Below, one piece after another: positions 10,219-19,159 of a stretch of DNA of 64,000 bases. The notes under the pieces were generated by a model. That model was given only the letters and a program-made list of their open reading frames with translations. It was not told the origin of the DNA and searched no databases. This DNA comes from Azohydromonas caseinilytica (GTDB lineage: Bacteria > Pseudomonadota > Gammaproteobacteria > Burkholderiales > Burkholderiaceae_C): positions 1 through 64,000 of the forward strand of contig NZ_JABBFW010000019.1 of NCBI RefSeq assembly GCF_012927045.1, given 5' to 3'. How positions within the stretch are numbered: position 1 is the first letter of the stretch; each line of letters starts with the position of its first letter. The translations under genes and the position numbers were made by a program.

Positions 10219-11631
10219 TCAGGAAGGCACGCCGGGCGGCTGCGGTGCGGTGGCCGGCACCGGTGAGGACGGCGGCTGGGCGGCTGGCGTGGCCTGCGGC
10301 GGCTGCAAGGCCGGTGCGGGCGGCGTGCCCTGCAGCAGCTGCGCCGCGGCCTCCGCGCCCGGCGCGGCCTGCACCTGCACCACGCGCTGCGGGAACGGGA
10401 TGCCGATGTGCTGCCGGTCGAGCTCGCGCAGCAGCGCGCGGTTGACGTCGCTGCGCGCGCCGCCCAGGCCGTTTTCCGGGTCGCCGATCCAGTACGACAC
10501 CGTCAGCTCCAGGCCGTCGGCGGCGAAGCTCGACAGCAGCACCGCCGGCGCCGGGTCGGCCAGCACCCGCGGCACCTCGCGCACCACCTCGACCAGGCGC
10601 GGAATGAGCCAGTCGATGTCGGTGCCGTAGGGCACCTGCACCGTGCTGGTCAGCACCACGCGCGGGTCGGACAGTGTGAGGTTCTCCACCCGCTGCGTGA
10701 TCAGCAGCTCGTTGGGCACGATCGACTCGCGCCCGTTGAGCGCGCGCACCACGGTGAAGCGGGTGTTGATGTCGGTGATGCGGCCCTCGAAGTTGTCCAC
10801 CTTCACCACGTCGCCGATGCGCAAGCTGCGCTCGGCCAGGATCACGAAGCCCGAGACGTAGTTGGAGGCGAGCTTCTGCAGGCCGAAGCCGATGCCCACG
10901 CCTAAAGCGCCGCCGAACACCGACAGCGCCCCCAGCGGGATGCCCGCCGCCGACAGCGCCAGCAGCAGGCCCACCAGCAGCAGCAGCGCGCGCGTGGCGT
11001 TGGCGGCGATCTTGCGCAGCGACAGGTTGCCGCCGAAACCGGGCTCGCCGGCGCCGGAGAGCAGCCGCGTCTCGATGGCCGCGGACAGCCACAGCATCAG
11101 CACCAGCACCAGCACCGCCGAGAGACTGCCCTCGACCAGGCTGCGCAGCGTGACGTTGCCGCCGCCCACCTTCCAGTGGATCTGCTCCATCTCGCCCAGC
11201 AGCAGCGGCAGCGCGCCGGTGAGCCACAGCACCAGGCCGATCCACACCACCCACGACAGCGTGCGCTCCGCCACCCGCACCAGCTGCGACTTCGGAAAGG
11301 CCACCTCCAGCACCCGCACGCCCAGCCGGATGATCAGCAGCGAGGCCAGGATCGGCACCGCCAGCTGCAGCAGCGCCGGCCGCGGCAGCACCATGCCGGC
11401 CTGCAAGCCCCAGCGCGCCGCGAACACGCCCGCCAGCGCCAGCAACGGAAACAGCACGCCGTCCACGATGTGGTCGCCGAGCCAGACGCTCTGCGCGCTG
11501 GCGCTGCGCCGGCGCAGCAGCCACGTGATCAGCCAGGCCGCGCCCAGGCACGCCGCCAGCGTGCCCAGCTCGATGAGCAGCCCGCGCTGCGTCAGCGACG
11601 ACAGCAGCCGCTGCAGGTCAGTCGGATTCAT
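10219..11631 (-). CDS. MscS-family small-conductance mechanosensitive ion channel
   Basis: A 470-residue inner-membrane channel expected to open under membrane tension and release solutes on osmotic downshock. Several N-terminal membrane segments (about residues 20-35, 60-80, 90-105, 125-145 and 170-185) precede the pore-lining helix and the MscS signature GGALGVGIGFGLQKLASNYVSG near residue 250, written here only by its key Gly/Ala pattern. The beta domain follows (RIGDVVKVDNFEG, VPNELLI). The last ~50 residues are a Pro/Ala/Gln-rich tail. It ends toward the fumarase terminator and is not obviously in an operon. Confidence 0.93.
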   Translation of the reverse strand: MNPTDLQRLLSSLTQRGLLIELGTLAACLGAAWLITWLLRRRSASAQSVWLGDHIVDGVLFPLLALAGVFAARWGLQAGMVLPRPALLQLAVPILASLLIIRLGVRVLEVAFPKSQLVRVAERTLSWVVWIGLVLWLTGALPLLLGEMEQIHWKVGGGNVTLRSLVEGSLSAVLVLVLMLWLSAAIETRLLSGAGEPGFGGNLSLRKIAANATRALLLLVGLLLALSAAGIPLGALSVFGGALGVGIGFGLQKLASNYVSGFVILAERSLRIGDVVKVDNFEGRITDINTRFTVVRALNGRESIVPNELLITQRVENLTLSDPRVVLTSTVQVPYGTDIDWLIPRLVEVVREVPRVLADPAPAVLLSSFAADGLELTVSYWIGDPENGLGGARSDVNRALLRELDRQHIGIPFPQRVVQVQAAPGAEAAAQLLQGTPPAPALQPPQATPAAQPPSSPVPATAPQPPGVPS

Positions 11632-11755
11632 TCTTCCCCTTGTCGTTCATGTCAGGGCGGCCGGCCATGCCGCCGGCCGCCGCGCGGCGGCCACACAACC
11701 GGCCCGGGCGCGCGTTCCACCGGGCGTCATGCCGGTGACGCGCGCCGCGGCCGCC

Positions 11756-12697
11756 TCAGTGATCCACCTCGGCCAGCACCCGCAGGTGCGCCGCCACGCT
11801 GCGCGCCAGGGCGCCGAGGTCGTAGCCGCCTTCCAGGCAGGACACGATGCGGCCCTGCGCATGGCGGTCGGCCACTTCCTTGATGCGCTTGGTGATCCAG
11901 GTGTAGTCCGCCTCGACCAGGCCGAGCTGGCCCAGGTCGTCGTCGCGGTGCGCGTCGAAGCCGGCGGAGAAGAAGACCATCTGCGGCCGGAAGTCCTCCA
12001 GCCGCTGCATCCACATCGCCTCGATGAGGCTGCGCACCTCGGGCCCGCGCGTGTAGGGCGGCACCGGGATGTTGACCATGTTGGTGCCCAGCGGCACGGC
12101 GCCGCTGCCCGGATACAGCGGGTGCTGGAAGAAGCTCACCATCAGCACGCGCTCGTCGCCGGCGACGATGTCCTCGGTGCCGTTGCCGTGGTGCACGTCG
12201 AAGTCGACGATGGCCACGCGCTGCAGCCCGCGCACGTCCAGCGCGTGGCGCGCCGCCACCGCCACGTTGTTGAAGAAGCAGAAACCCATGGCCTGGTCGC
12301 GCGTGGCGTGGTGCCCGGGCGGGCGCACGGCGCAGAAGGCGTTGCGCAGCTCGCCGTCGATGACGGCGTCGGTGGCCGTCAGCGCGGCGCCGGCGGCGCG
12401 CAGCGCGGCGTCCCAGGTGGCGGGGCCGGCGTAGGTGTCGGGGTCGAGCGCCTTGCGCTCGCCCTCGTCGCGCAGGCGCTGCAGCAGGTCCCGCATCTGC
12501 AGCACGTAGTTGGCGCTGTGCGCGCGCTCCAGGGCTTCGATGGGGGCCGGTGGCGCCTCGCGCCAGTCCAGCGCGATGTCCAGGCCGGTGGCGCGCAGGT
12601 GGTCGGCAATGGCATCGAGCCGCTGCGGACATTCCGGATGGCCGGCGCCCATGTCGTGAGCGCGGCACGCGGGGTGGCTGTAGTAGGCGGTCGTCAT
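11756..12697 (-). CDS. histone deacetylase-like (acetylpolyamine aminohydrolase / class II HDAC family) hydrolase
   Basis: A 313-residue zinc amidohydrolase of the arginase/deacetylase fold. Catalytic signatures are intact: the histidine pair in RPPGHHATRD, the zinc ligands in DFDVHHGNGT, and SAGFDAHRDD. The ending SCLEGGYDL is also typical. Bacterial members act on acetylated polyamines or small acetyl-amides; the substrate here is unknown. The ATG at 12697 (MTTAYYSHP) is preferred over one four codons upstream because homologs begin at this point. It is divergent from the MoxR gene, only 31 bp away, so the promoters must overlap. Confidence 0.9.
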   Translation of the reverse strand: MTTAYYSHPACRAHDMGAGHPECPQRLDAIADHLRATGLDIALDWREAPPAPIEALERAHSANYVLQMRDLLQRLRDEGERKALDPDTYAGPATWDAALRAAGAALTATDAVIDGELRNAFCAVRPPGHHATRDQAMGFCFFNNVAVAARHALDVRGLQRVAIVDFDVHHGNGTEDIVAGDERVLMVSFFQHPLYPGSGAVPLGTNMVNIPVPPYTRGPEVRSLIEAMWMQRLEDFRPQMVFFSAGFDAHRDDDLGQLGLVEADYTWITKRIKEVADRHAQGRIVSCLEGGYDLGALARSVAAHLRVLAEVDH

Positions 12698-12728
12698 GGC
12701 AGGGACCATTGTGATTTAAGGTGCCCCC

Positions 12729-13655
12729 ATGAATGCGCGATCCGGAGAACTCCTTCAAAGGCTTGTGGCGCAGATCGACGGCGTGGTGGTGGGCAAGCGC
12801 GCGCAGGTCGAGGACTGCGTGGCCTGCCTGCTCGCCGGCGGCCACCTGCTGATCGAAGACCTGCCCGGCGTGGGCAAGACCACGCTGGCGCACGCGCTGG
12901 CGGTGTCGCTGGGCCTGCGCTTCGCGCGCGTGCAGTTCACGGCCGACCTGCTGCCCAGCGACCTGCTGGGCGTGGGCGTGTACGAGCGCAGCCGCGAGGC
13001 CTTCGTGTTCCATCCCGGGCCGGTGTTCACGCAAGTGCTGCTGGCCGACGAGATCAACCGCGCCGGCCCGCGCACGCAGAGCGCGCTGCTGGAGGCGATG
13101 GAGGAGCAGCAGGTCAGCATCGAGGGCCAGACGCGGGCGCTGCCCTCGCCCTTCTTCGTCATCGCCACGCAGAACCCCAGCGACCAGCTCGGCACCTTCG
13201 CCCTGCCCGAGAGCCAGCTCGACCGCTTCCTGATGTGCATCACGCTGGGCTACCCGGACCGCGCCAGCGAGCGCGCGCTGCTGGCCGGCGAGGACCGCCG
13301 CGGCGCCATCGCGCGGCTGGAGCCGGTGATGGGCCCGGAAGCGCTGCTGGCGGCGCAGCAGTCGGTACTGGGCGTGCATGCCTCGGACGCGCTGCTGGAC
13401 TACCTGCAGGCGCTGATCGCCGCCACGCGCGACGGGCGCTGGTTCGCCCAGGGCCTGAGCCCGCGCGCGGGCATCGCCTGGCTGCGCGCCGCCCGTGCCC
13501 GCGCCCTGCTGCAGGGCCGCGACTACGTGGCGCCCGACGACCTGCAGGCCATGGCCGTGCCGGTGCTGGCCCACCGGCTGCAAGTGCCCGGCGACAGCGG
13601 CCGCGGCCGCGCCGCGCAGGTGCGGGCCCTGGTCGAGGCCGTCGCCCTGCCCTGA
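12729..13655 (+). CDS. MoxR-family AAA+ ATPase
   Basis: A 308-residue AAA+ ATPase with Walker A GVGKTTL near residue 48, Walker B LLADEIN near 106, sensor-1 ATQNP near 145, and the ESQLDRF arginine-finger region. MoxR proteins act as chaperone-like ATPases that activate or mature partner proteins, often with a DUF58 protein encoded next door, as here. The three genes MoxR / DUF58 / transglutaminase are consecutive on the plus strand with 9-10 bp gaps, the usual arrangement. Which partner is matured here is unknown. Confidence 0.95.
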   Translation: MNARSGELLQRLVAQIDGVVVGKRAQVEDCVACLLAGGHLLIEDLPGVGKTTLAHALAVSLGLRFARVQFTADLLPSDLLGVGVYERSREAFVFHPGPVFTQVLLADEINRAGPRTQSALLEAMEEQQVSIEGQTRALPSPFFVIATQNPSDQLGTFALPESQLDRFLMCITLGYPDRASERALLAGEDRRGAIARLEPVMGPEALLAAQQSVLGVHASDALLDYLQALIAATRDGRWFAQGLSPRAGIAWLRAARARALLQGRDYVAPDDLQAMAVPVLAHRLQVPGDSGRGRAAQVRALVEAVALP

Positions 13656-13665
13656 GCCTCAGCGC

Positions 13666-14790
13666 ATGGACGTGCCGCACACCACCACGTCCGCCCGGGC
13701 TGAGCCCGTCGAAGCCCCCGGGTCAGCGCCGGCCCTTCGACAAGCCCAGGGCGAACGGGGCACGGCGCAGTCCGCCAGCCCTCGGCGCGGGCGGCTGCGC
13801 CGGCTGCTGCGGCGCTGGCTGCTGAAACGCCACCCGCGCAGCGCGCGCTGGAGCATCGAGCAGCGCTGCCTCTACATCGTGCCCACGGGCGCCGGCTGGC
13901 TGTTCGGCGGCACGCTGGCGCTGATGCTGCTGGCGGCCATCAACCTGCAGCTGGCGCTGGGCTACCTGATGTGCTTCGCGCTGGCGGGCGCGGCCTTCGC
14001 CTCCATGCTGCAGACGCACCGCACGCTGCGCGGGCTGGAGCTGCAGCTGCGCGAGCCGGTGCCGGGCTTTGCCGGGCAGCCGATGGCGCTGCAGGTGGAA
14101 TGCCTCAACCCCGGCCCGGCGCGCCACGGCATCGCGCTGGTGTGGGACGAGCCGCGCGCGCGCCCGGCCTGGGTGGACGTGCCGGCGCAGGGCCAGGCGC
14201 TGGTGGAGCTGCACTGGACGCCGCCGGCGCGTGGCCGCCACGAGCTGCCCACGCTGCGCGTGCAGACGAGCTATCCCTTCGGCCTGTTCCGCGCCTGGAC
14301 GCTGTGGCGCCCGGCGACGCTGCCGCTGGCCTGGCCGGCGCCGGAGCAGCCGGCGCCGCCGCTGCCGCGCCCGGAGCCGCGCCCCTGCGCCGGCACGCGG
14401 CCCGCGCGCGAGGACGGCGACTTCGCCGGCGTGCGTGCCTACCGCCGCGGCGACGCGCCGCACGAGCTGCTGTGGAAGAAGAGCGCGCACCACGGCGAGC
14501 TGGTCAGCCGCGAGCGCCAGGCCGGGCGGCCCGCGCCGCTGTGGCTGCGCTGGCAGGACGCGGGCGGCGGCGACACGGAGGCGCGGCTGTCGCGCCTGGC
14601 CGCCTGGGTGCTGGCCGCGTCGCGCGCCGAGGTGCCCTGCGCGCTGGAGCTGCCCGGGCAGCCCATCCCGGCCGGACTGGGCGCGGCGCACCGGCAGCGG
14701 CTGCTGCAGGCGCTGGCGCTGTGGGATGGGTCACTCGATCCTGGTGCGGGGGCCGCGCGTCAGCCTCGCTGCGGCGCCTCGGCGGACTGA
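13666..14790 (+). CDS. DUF58 domain protein of the MoxR operon
   Basis: A 374-residue protein: two membrane segments (about residues 72-90 and 96-115), then a von Willebrand-A-like DUF58 domain containing the hallmark EDGDFAGVRAYRRGD and LWKKSAHHGELVSR. It is thought to work with the MoxR ATPase at the membrane. The start is doubtful: residues ~8-33 are encoded by a dispersed REP-like palindrome (AEPVEA, ALRQAQGERG), and the typical family N-terminus (LRRLLRRWLLKRHPRS) begins just after it. Either the repeat is translated, or an alternative start codon downstream is used. Confidence 0.88.
   Translation: MDVPHTTTSARAEPVEAPGSAPALRQAQGERGTAQSASPRRGRLRRLLRRWLLKRHPRSARWSIEQRCLYIVPTGAGWLFGGTLALMLLAAINLQLALGYLMCFALAGAAFASMLQTHRTLRGLELQLREPVPGFAGQPMALQVECLNPGPARHGIALVWDEPRARPAWVDVPAQGQALVELHWTPPARGRHELPTLRVQTSYPFGLFRAWTLWRPATLPLAWPAPEQPAPPLPRPEPRPCAGTRPAREDGDFAGVRAYRRGDAPHELLWKKSAHHGELVSRERQAGRPAPLWLRWQDAGGGDTEARLSRLAAWVLAASRAEVPCALELPGQPIPAGLGAAHRQRLLQALALWDGSLDPGAGAARQPRCGASAD
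13692..13760. repeat. REP-like inverted repeat inside the 5' end of the DUF58 gene
   Basis: The arms GGGCTGAGCCCGTCGAAG (13697-13714) and CTTCGACAAGCCCAGGGCG (13735-13753) form an imperfect inverted repeat of the widely dispersed type with a TTCGAC core seen in intergenic regions of many Burkholderiales and other proteobacteria. Only one copy is seen in the window. Here it is in frame and would be translated. Confidence 0.7.
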
Positions 14791-14799
14791 GCACGGATC

Positions 14800-16896
14800 G
14801 TGTCCTCCCGCTCCTTCCCGGACCCCCTGCGCGGCGCCCCCACGCTGCCGCGCTCCACGCGCGACCTGCTGTTCCTGCTCATCGTCATCGCCTGGACGCT
14901 GCTGCCGCATGCCGCGCACCTGCCGGGCTGGTGCGGGGTGCTGGTGGCAGTGACGCTGCTGTGGCGCGCGGGCCTGGCCTGGTGGCGCCGGCCACTGCCG
15001 CCGCGGCCGCTGCGCTGGGCGCTGCTGGCGCTGGCGGTGACGCTCACCGCCTGGAGCCACGGCACGCTGCTGGGCCGCGACGCGGGCGTGACGCTGCTGG
15101 CGGTGCTGATGGCGCTCAAGACGCTGGAGCTGCACGCGCGGCGCGATGCGCTGGTGGTGTTCTTCCTGGGCTTCTTCCTGGTGCTGACGCACTTCCTGTA
15201 CGCGCAGACGCCGGGGCTGGCGCTGGCCATGGCGCTGTCGGCCTGGGGGCTGCTGACGGTGCTGGTGCTGGCGCACCGGCCGCTGGGCTACCCGCCGCTG
15301 CGCGAGGCCGCAGGCGTGGCCGCCGGCGCGGTGCTGCGCGGGGCGCCGCTGGCGCTGCTGCTGTTCCTGCTGTTCCCGCGCCTGGGGCCGCTGTGGAGCG
15401 CGCCGGCACCGGCGCTGGCGCGCACCGGGCTGTCGGGCACGCTGACCCTGGGCGGCATGGCGGCGCTGGGCCAGGACGACCGCGTCGCCTTCCGCGTGCG
15501 CTTCGACGGGCCGGTGCCGCCGCTGCAGTCGCTGTACTGGCGCGGCCCGGTGCTCTCCGCCTTCGACGGGCGCACCTGGACGCCGCGCCCCTCCAGCGAG
15601 CCGCCCGTGCCGCTGCAGGTGGACGGCCCGGGGCTGCGCTACGAGATGCGCCTGGAGCCCTCACCCCTGCCGCTGCTGCCGCTGCTGGAGCTCACGCCGC
15701 TGCTGGACACCTCGCAGCTGCCGGCACAGCTCGGCGCCCAGGGCGACTGGCTGCTGCACCGTCCGCTGTCGGGGCCGCTGACGCTGCAGGCCCAGGCCTG
15801 GCCCGACTACCAACTCGGCCCGCTGGAGCCCACGCCCGCGCTGCGCGAGGACGTGGCGCTGCCCGCGGGCTTCAATCCGCGCACGCTGCAATGGGCGGCG
15901 GACCTGCGCCGGCGCCTGCCCCAGGCCGACGCCGCCGCCCTGGTGACGGCGGTGCTGGGCCACATCCGCCTGGGCCGCTTCAGCTACACGCTGGCGCCGG
16001 CCGGCGGCGCGCCGGGGCCGCATGCGGTGGACGCGTTCTGGATCGACCGCCGCGAGGGCTTCTGCGAGCACTTCGCCGCCGCCTTCGTGGTGGTGATGCG
16101 CGCGCTGGACATCCCGGCGCGGGTGGTCACGGGCTTCCAGGGCGCCGACCCCTTCCCGCAGGACGGCTGGTGGACCGTGCGCCACCGCCACGCCCATGCC
16201 TGGGCCGAGGTCTGGATCGCCGGCCGCGGCTGGCAGCGCGTGGACCCCACCGCGGCCGTGGCGCCCGAGCGCGTGCAGCGCGGCGCGCTGCTGGAGGATG
16301 GCGACCTGCTGTCGCAGGCGCTGCAGCACTGGAGCCCGGCACTGCTGCGGCAGTGGCGCGGCGCCTGGGACGGTTTCAATGGCGCCTGGAACGGCGCGCT
16401 GCTGCGCTACTCGCGGGCCGACCAGTTCCAGCTGCTGCGCCGCCTGGGCATCGAGGCGCCGAGCACGCGCACGCTGCTGCGGCTGCTGGGGGGGCTGCTG
16501 GCGCTGGTGGGCGTGATCGGTGCCGTCGTGGCCGCGCGCGGCCTGCGGCGTCCGCGCGACCCGTGGCAGCGGCTGCAGCTGCGGCTGGCGCGCGCGCTGG
16601 CGCGGCTGGGCATCGACAAGGCGCCGCACGAGACGCCGCGCGCGCTCGCGGCCCGGGTGCGGCAGCGCCTGGGCGCGGAGGGCGCGCAGGTCGAGGCCGA
16701 GCTGCTGGCGCTGGAGACACTGCGCTACGCGCCGGGCGCGGCGGCCGACGCGCGCGCGCTGCGCCGCTGGCTGCGCTGCTTCGAGCGCGCGGTGGCCGGC
16801 GCCGCCGCCCGGGTCGGGACTTCCTGCGCGCCGGCGCCCACCGCGTTGGCCGCAGGGACGCCGCCGGGCCGGGAGGCGCCGGTGCGCTCGCCATAA
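14800..16896 (+). CDS. TgpA-type membrane transglutaminase (DUF3488 + transglutaminase-like + DUF4129)
   Basis: A 698-residue protein. About six to seven N-terminal membrane helices (residues ~20-200) form the DUF3488 region. A periplasmic transglutaminase-like domain follows with an apparent catalytic triad: Cys in EGFCEHFAAA, His in HRHAHAWAEVW, and Asp in QRVDPTAAV. One further membrane segment (~565-585) leads to a cytoplasmic DUF4129-like tail. Pseudomonas TgpA is essential and linked to the envelope; the reaction is not defined. It starts with GTG at 14800, 9 bp after the DUF58 stop, completing the MoxR operon. Confidence 0.92.
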   Translation: MSSRSFPDPLRGAPTLPRSTRDLLFLLIVIAWTLLPHAAHLPGWCGVLVAVTLLWRAGLAWWRRPLPPRPLRWALLALAVTLTAWSHGTLLGRDAGVTLLAVLMALKTLELHARRDALVVFFLGFFLVLTHFLYAQTPGLALAMALSAWGLLTVLVLAHRPLGYPPLREAAGVAAGAVLRGAPLALLLFLLFPRLGPLWSAPAPALARTGLSGTLTLGGMAALGQDDRVAFRVRFDGPVPPLQSLYWRGPVLSAFDGRTWTPRPSSEPPVPLQVDGPGLRYEMRLEPSPLPLLPLLELTPLLDTSQLPAQLGAQGDWLLHRPLSGPLTLQAQAWPDYQLGPLEPTPALREDVALPAGFNPRTLQWAADLRRRLPQADAAALVTAVLGHIRLGRFSYTLAPAGGAPGPHAVDAFWIDRREGFCEHFAAAFVVVMRALDIPARVVTGFQGADPFPQDGWWTVRHRHAHAWAEVWIAGRGWQRVDPTAAVAPERVQRGALLEDGDLLSQALQHWSPALLRQWRGAWDGFNGAWNGALLRYSRADQFQLLRRLGIEAPSTRTLLRLLGGLLALVGVIGAVVAARGLRRPRDPWQRLQLRLARALARLGIDKAPHETPRALAARVRQRLGAEGAQVEAELLALETLRYAPGAAADARALRRWLRCFERAVAGAAARVGTSCAPAPTALAAGTPPGREAPVRSP

Positions 16897-16903
16897 TCGC
16901 CCG

Positions 16904-18040
16904 ATGCCTTGCCGTACCCCCCTGTGCGCCGCCCTTGCCGCGGCGGCGCTGCTGAGCAGTTCCCTCCTCCTGTCCGCCTGCGCCGCGCCGCAGGCCGAGC
17001 CCAAGGCCCAGGCCGCCGCGGCGAAAACGGCGAAGACGCCGAAGACGCGTGTGGCGGCCGCCCCGCGCACAGTGCGCAACGACAGCGACCCGGACATCGT
17101 CACCTACGGCCGGCGCGAGGACGTGATGCGCATCGGCGCGGAGATCGCCGGCAAGTACGAGCTGGACGAGGCCTGGGTGCAGCAGCAGCTGGCGCAGGCG
17201 CGTTACCTCCCCAGCGTGGCGAGATTGATCATGCCGCCGCCCGTGGCCACGGCGAAGAACTGGGCCGCCTACCGCGCCCGCTTCGTCGAGCCGCGGCGCA
17301 TCGCCGCTGGGCGCGAGTTCTGGGCCGAGAACGAGCGCTGGCTGGCGCAGGCTGAAGCGCGCTGGGGCGTGCCGGCCTCGCTGGTGGTGGGGATCATCGG
17401 CGTGGAGACCTACTACGGCCGCAACATGGGCTCATTCCGCGTGCTCGATGCGCTGGCCACCCTCTCCTTCGACTTCCCCAGCGGGCGCAGCGACCGCAGC
17501 GGCTTCTTCCGCGACGAGCTGGCGCAGCTGCTGGTGTGGAGCCAGCGCGAGGGGCTGGACCCGGCCGAGGTGCGCGGCTCCTACGCCGGCGCCATCGGGC
17601 TGCCGCAGTTCATGCCCGGCAGCATCAACCGCTACGCGGTGGACTTCGACGGCGACGGCCACATCGACCTGATCAACAGCACGGCCGACGCCATCGGCAG
17701 CGTGGCGCACTACCTGCACAGCCATGGCTGGCAGCCCGGGCTGCCCACGCATTTCTCGGTGGCGCCGCCCGAGGACCGCGTCGGGCGCGCCACGCTGCTG
17801 GCGCCGGACATCCTGCCCACCTTCACGCCGGCGCAGTTCGCCGAGCATGGCGCCGCGCTGGAGCGCGCCGCGCGCGAGCTGCCCGGGCCGCTGGCGCTGG
17901 TGGAGCTGTTCAACGGCGACGCGGCGCCGAGCTACGTCGCGGGCACGCAGAACTTCTATGCCGTGACCCGCTACAACTGGTCCAGCTACTACGCGCTGGC
18001 CGTGATCGAGCTGGGCCAGGCGGTGGCGGCCGAGCGCTGA
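16904..18040 (+). CDS. mltB: lytic murein transglycosylase B family lipoprotein
   Basis: A 378-residue outer-membrane lipoprotein that should cleave peptidoglycan glycan strands to 1,6-anhydromuropeptides. The N-terminus has a signal peptide ending in a lipobox (LLSAC, Cys ~26), then an Ala/Lys-rich linker. The SLT_2 catalytic region carries the active glutamate in IIGVETYYGRNMG, followed by SYAGAIGLPQFMPGS and the DFDGDGHIDL segment. The ATG lies 8 bp after the TgpA-type gene, so it may be read through from the MoxR operon. An MltB-type enzyme beside a periplasmic transglutaminase would fit wall remodelling, but the link is inference. Confidence 0.92.
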   Translation: MPCRTPLCAALAAAALLSSSLLLSACAAPQAEPKAQAAAAKTAKTPKTRVAAAPRTVRNDSDPDIVTYGRREDVMRIGAEIAGKYELDEAWVQQQLAQARYLPSVARLIMPPPVATAKNWAAYRARFVEPRRIAAGREFWAENERWLAQAEARWGVPASLVVGIIGVETYYGRNMGSFRVLDALATLSFDFPSGRSDRSGFFRDELAQLLVWSQREGLDPAEVRGSYAGAIGLPQFMPGSINRYAVDFDGDGHIDLINSTADAIGSVAHYLHSHGWQPGLPTHFSVAPPEDRVGRATLLAPDILPTFTPAQFAEHGAALERAARELPGPLALVELFNGDAAPSYVAGTQNFYAVTRYNWSSYYALAVIELGQAVAAER

Positions 18041-18116
18041 GGGCACCGGCCCCCTGTGCCGGGAATGCCCACGGCGAGCACCGGGAGCCCGGGGCGCGGG
18101 CCCCGTGGCGGCGGGC

Positions 18117-19139
18117 TCAGCCCTCCATCGGCACGAGAAAATCGCGGCTGATGCCCACGCCCAGGTCGCCCACGCAGCGCAGGAACTCGACCAGGTAGTC
18201 GTGCAGGCCCTCTTCCATGATTTCCTCGATGGTTCCCCAGCGCAGCTGCGCCTGCAGCTTGCCGGCCAGGCGCATCGTCTCGGCGCTGTGCTCGTTGGCC
18301 ACCAGCTGCAGCTGCTCCATGATCCCGTTGAGGCAGGCCAGCAGCGAGCGCGGCATGTCCGGGCGCAGGATCAGCAGCTCCGCCACCTTGTCCGGCCGGA
18401 TCACGTTGCGATAGACCTTGCGGTAGATCTCGAAGGCCGACACCGAGCGCAGCACCGCGGACCAGTAGTAGAAGTCCACCTCCTGCGCCTCGGCCTGATC
18501 ACCCTGGACCTGAACCTGGCTCTGGCTCTGCCCGTTGTGGCCGTTGTGGCCGTTGCCGTTGTGCGGCAGCGTGAAGGCGCCGCCCAGGGCGTGCAGCTTG
18601 GCGTCGAGCAGCCGCGCGGTGTTGTCGGCGCGCTCCAGGAAGGTGCCCAGGCGCAGGAAGTACATCGCCTCGTCTTCCAGCATGGTGCCGGTGCGCACGC
18701 CGCGGCTCAGGTGCGAGCGGTACTTGACCCAGTCGAAGAAGGCGGCCGGGTCGCGCTCGAAGGCGCCGCTGTGCATCTGCTTGACGAAGCCCAGCCAGGT
18801 CTGGTTCTGCGTCTCCCACACCTCGGTCGTGAGCGCGCCGCGCACCGCGCGCGCGTTCTCGCGCGCCGCGCGCAGGCAGCACAGGATGCTGGAGAAGTTG
18901 CTCTCGTCGCGCACCATGAAGTTCATGACGCTCTGGGCATTGACCTCGCCGTACTTGCGCCTGAAGTTCTCCTCCAGCTCCGAGATGCCCAGCAGCCCGC
19001 GCCAGCCGGCCTCGGCGCGGTCGGCCGACTGCGGCAGCAGCGAGGTCTGCAGGTTGACGTCCAGCATGCGCGCCGTGTTCTCGGCGCGCTCCATGTAGCG
19101 GGCCATCCAGAACAGATGGTCCGCGGTCCTCGACAGCAT
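18117..19139 (-). CDS. alpha-E domain protein (DUF403)
   Basis: A 340-residue all-alpha protein that starts with the hallmark MLSRTADHLFWMARYMERAEN of the alpha-E (DUF403) family, given here only as a name for the motif around residues 1-21. Family members always travel with circularly permuted ATP-grasp and transglutaminase-like genes, as here, and have been proposed to take part in peptide synthesis or modification; no activity is proven. Residues ~192-212 are a low-complexity insert (GNGHNGHNG, then QSQSQVQVQG) not expected in the family core. It is last in the minus-strand run, 20 bp after the ATP-grasp gene. Confidence 0.9.
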   Translation of the reverse strand: MLSRTADHLFWMARYMERAENTARMLDVNLQTSLLPQSADRAEAGWRGLLGISELEENFRRKYGEVNAQSVMNFMVRDESNFSSILCCLRAARENARAVRGALTTEVWETQNQTWLGFVKQMHSGAFERDPAAFFDWVKYRSHLSRGVRTGTMLEDEAMYFLRLGTFLERADNTARLLDAKLHALGGAFTLPHNGNGHNGHNGQSQSQVQVQGDQAEAQEVDFYYWSAVLRSVSAFEIYRKVYRNVIRPDKVAELLILRPDMPRSLLACLNGIMEQLQLVANEHSAETMRLAGKLQAQLRWGTIEEIMEEGLHDYLVEFLRCVGDLGVGISRDFLVPMEG

Positions 19140-19159
19140 GACGTTGCGTCCTTTCCTTC

